Positions 62,911 through 64,000 of a DNA stretch of 64,000 nucleotides are shown in pieces. This DNA comes from an uncultured bacterium (lineage in GTDB: Bacteria; Myxococcota_A; Bradymonadia; UBA7976; VGTA01), in the NCBI GenBank assembly GCA_943788935.1, contig CALSSE010000020.1, positions 124,001-188,000 of the forward strand, written 5' to 3'. The notes beneath the pieces are model-generated. The model saw only the letters and a program-made list of their open reading frames with translations. It was not told the origin of the DNA and searched no databases. Position numbers and translations under genes: made by a program. Each line of letters starts with the position of its first letter. Position 1 is the first letter of the stretch.

Positions 62911-64000
62911 ATGACTCAACTGATTATCCACTCCCTGCATCTCTGGATCGCGCATCATCTAGCCGATTCATTGAGAGAAAAGAGTCCTGATTTAGAAGTC
63001 ACTATCATCGCTGAGAAGACATGGAATTATGAGCTGAGGTACTCATCTCGTTCATCACGGAGTGAGCTTCAACATCTCCTCTCCTCGATCTCACCTCTTT
63101 GTCCTAGAAAAAGGAGCTCACTGAGTATCGATGCGAATAGCTTTCATTTATATCTCGGTACTCCCAGACGTTTAGATGAGTTCTCTATAAGGATTAAATC
63201 AGATAGTGATAAGTTATTAGATCATCTCTCTAAAGAGTTCGAGTCACGCTTACACTTCGAGAGGAGCGCAGGAGCTCCCACTAAGTCTGTTTTAAAATAC
63301 GGGGGAGCTTCACCATTTATTCGAGAGCTCCTCTCTTGGATAATTTGGAGACACTACGGGGTCAGCTTGATCACCGAAAAAGTATGGGGAGATGACGCCA
63401 ATGACATTCATCTTCTCATACAAGACCCCGCCCTGCGGGGCGAAGCCTTTAGATATTCTCTGCCGGTTAAGATATATCTCGATGAAGAGGTCAGTAGAGA
63501 TATAAGTGAAGAGATAGATCACCGCTCAGATGTTATGGGGAGCTTAATCGCGGCAGGCTATCAACCTAATGTTGAATACCTTTCACCACAAGATTGGCCA
63601 CAATCTGCTCTTCGATATGGTTTTGTTATCGATATTGGAGAGCGGACATTTGACCCCATAGAAGCAAACTATCTAGTAGGAGCGATCTCTGAGGGTTTGA
63701 ATCAAGATGGTGTAAAGTTACACTCCCATCCAATTACTTTTCAATCTTTTATTGGAGGAGAGGAGCCTCGACCTGATCATGAGCTGAGGGTCTATCTCCC
63801 CATCAACCATTGGCGCAGAGACCTGCTTATCCCCATTGGTGGAGAACAGCCAAGACGGTGGCAAGTGGATGTATATCTCGATGACCTGCTCACCGGACTA
63901 CCGATCCTGCAATCATTAAAGAGTTTTGGTTTTACTAGAGTCAATGGGCAGAGCTTGCACTCAACAGATAATGATCTTGACGGTGGCGTTTATGTCAGCT
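62911..64000 (+). CDS. Unrecognised protein, C-terminus beyond window
   Basis: The frame from ATG 62911 is open to the right edge (363 codons seen). There is no signal peptide. The protein seems built of repeating alpha/beta units of about 150 residues: YGVSLITEKVWGDDANDIHL...VKIYLDEEVSRDISEEI...LIAAGY is echoed by DGVKLHSHPITFQSF...LRVYLPINHWRRDLLIPI...VDVYLDDLLTGLPILQSLKSFGF, and a weaker copy at the N-terminus has VTIIAEKTWNYELRY...SFHLYLGT. Each unit has a pattern like V(D/K)(V/I)YLD. I cannot name a family. The ribosome site is weak. A short overlapping ORF (62844-62990) with GAGAGGG upstream might couple translation. Confidence 0.65.
   Translation, partial: MTQLIIHSLHLWIAHHLADSLREKSPDLEVTIIAEKTWNYELRYSSRSSRSELQHLLSSISPLCPRKRSSLSIDANSFHLYLGTPRRLDEFSIRIKSDSDKLLDHLSKEFESRLHFERSAGAPTKSVLKYGGASPFIRELLSWIIWRHYGVSLITEKVWGDDANDIHLLIQDPALRGEAFRYSLPVKIYLDEEVSRDISEEIDHRSDVMGSLIAAGYQPNVEYLSPQDWPQSALRYGFVIDIGERTFDPIEANYLVGAISEGLNQDGVKLHSHPITFQSFIGGEEPRPDHELRVYLPINHWRRDLLIPIGGEQPRRWQVDVYLDDLLTGLPILQSLKSFGFTRVNGQSLHSTDNDLDGGVYVS

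Noticed and set aside
62844..62990. 49-codon ORF overlapping the start of the right-edge gene
   Set aside because: It has a better ribosome site but no recognisable content, and it conflicts with a frame open for over 1 kb. Kept only as a possible coupling element.

Overview
The window looks like chromosome of a moderate-GC member of Myxococcota or a related former deltaproteobacterial lineage. The Bradymonadales are a possibility, but this is inference. The supporting marks are a MYXO-CTERM-like C-terminal anchor, a Myxococcus-type PilZ protein, a PknB-like Ser/Thr kinase with a periplasmic tail, paired DUF1592/DUF1552 proteins, a pre-peptidase C-terminal domain, and many lipoproteins with an Ala-Gly-Glu/Asp tandem-repeat tether after the lipidated cysteine. 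No rRNA, tRNA, insertion sequence, phage gene or CRISPR array was seen. Most genes start at ATG behind a clear GGAG/GAGG ribosome binding site, and many neighbours overlap by ATGA.

Layout. 1-4156 (minus, cut by the left edge) is a giant protein with a voltage-sensor-like membrane domain. 4272-8412 holds a repeat-tethered PPC lipoprotein, epoxyqueuosine reductase queG, a 39-residue basic protein and a trypsin-like lipoprotein that has lost its catalytic triad. 8826-16148 is a minor-pilin operon (FimT/GspH-, PilV-, PilW- and PilX-like proteins, then PilY1), followed by a convergent PilZ gene. 17294-21319 (minus) has a Cys-rich lipoprotein and a likely three-gene operon: a CXXCH/MYXO-CTERM protein, a PstS-like lipoprotein and a NarL-type histidine kinase. 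21637-25043 has monomeric isocitrate dehydrogenase and an M28/glutaminyl-cyclase-like peptidase. 25056-29005 is the DUF1592-DUF1552 pair. 29190-32109 is a Ser/Thr kinase abutting an outer-membrane barrel.

32144-52598 is mainly information processing and housekeeping: an alkyltransferase-like protein, a HelD-like helicase, eukaryote-like ileS with an unknown follower, ppk1, uvrC, a sigma-54 activator, a lamin-tail lipoprotein, peptide deformylase, and topoisomerase IV parC and parE. 52778-57910 encodes the most unusual protein, a 1710-residue fusion of an AstD-like aldehyde dehydrogenase, a lysine-aminotransferase-like class III aminotransferase, a GNAT acyltransferase and a second aminotransferase fold without its PLP lysine. 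58093-60323 is a YfgM-like/BamB-like pair. It is followed by an exported superoxide reductase, two more repeat-tethered lipoproteins, and an unrecognised gene cut by the right edge.

Two themes recur. Short tandem repeats (12-24 bp) lie inside at least nine genes, always with a period divisible by three, and also in several intergenic leaders. There is also heavy investment in the cell envelope (lipoproteins, pili, outer-membrane assembly). The best candidate for an undescribed system is the four-domain fusion enzyme. The voltage-sensor giant and the haem-motif/binding-protein/kinase cassette come next.
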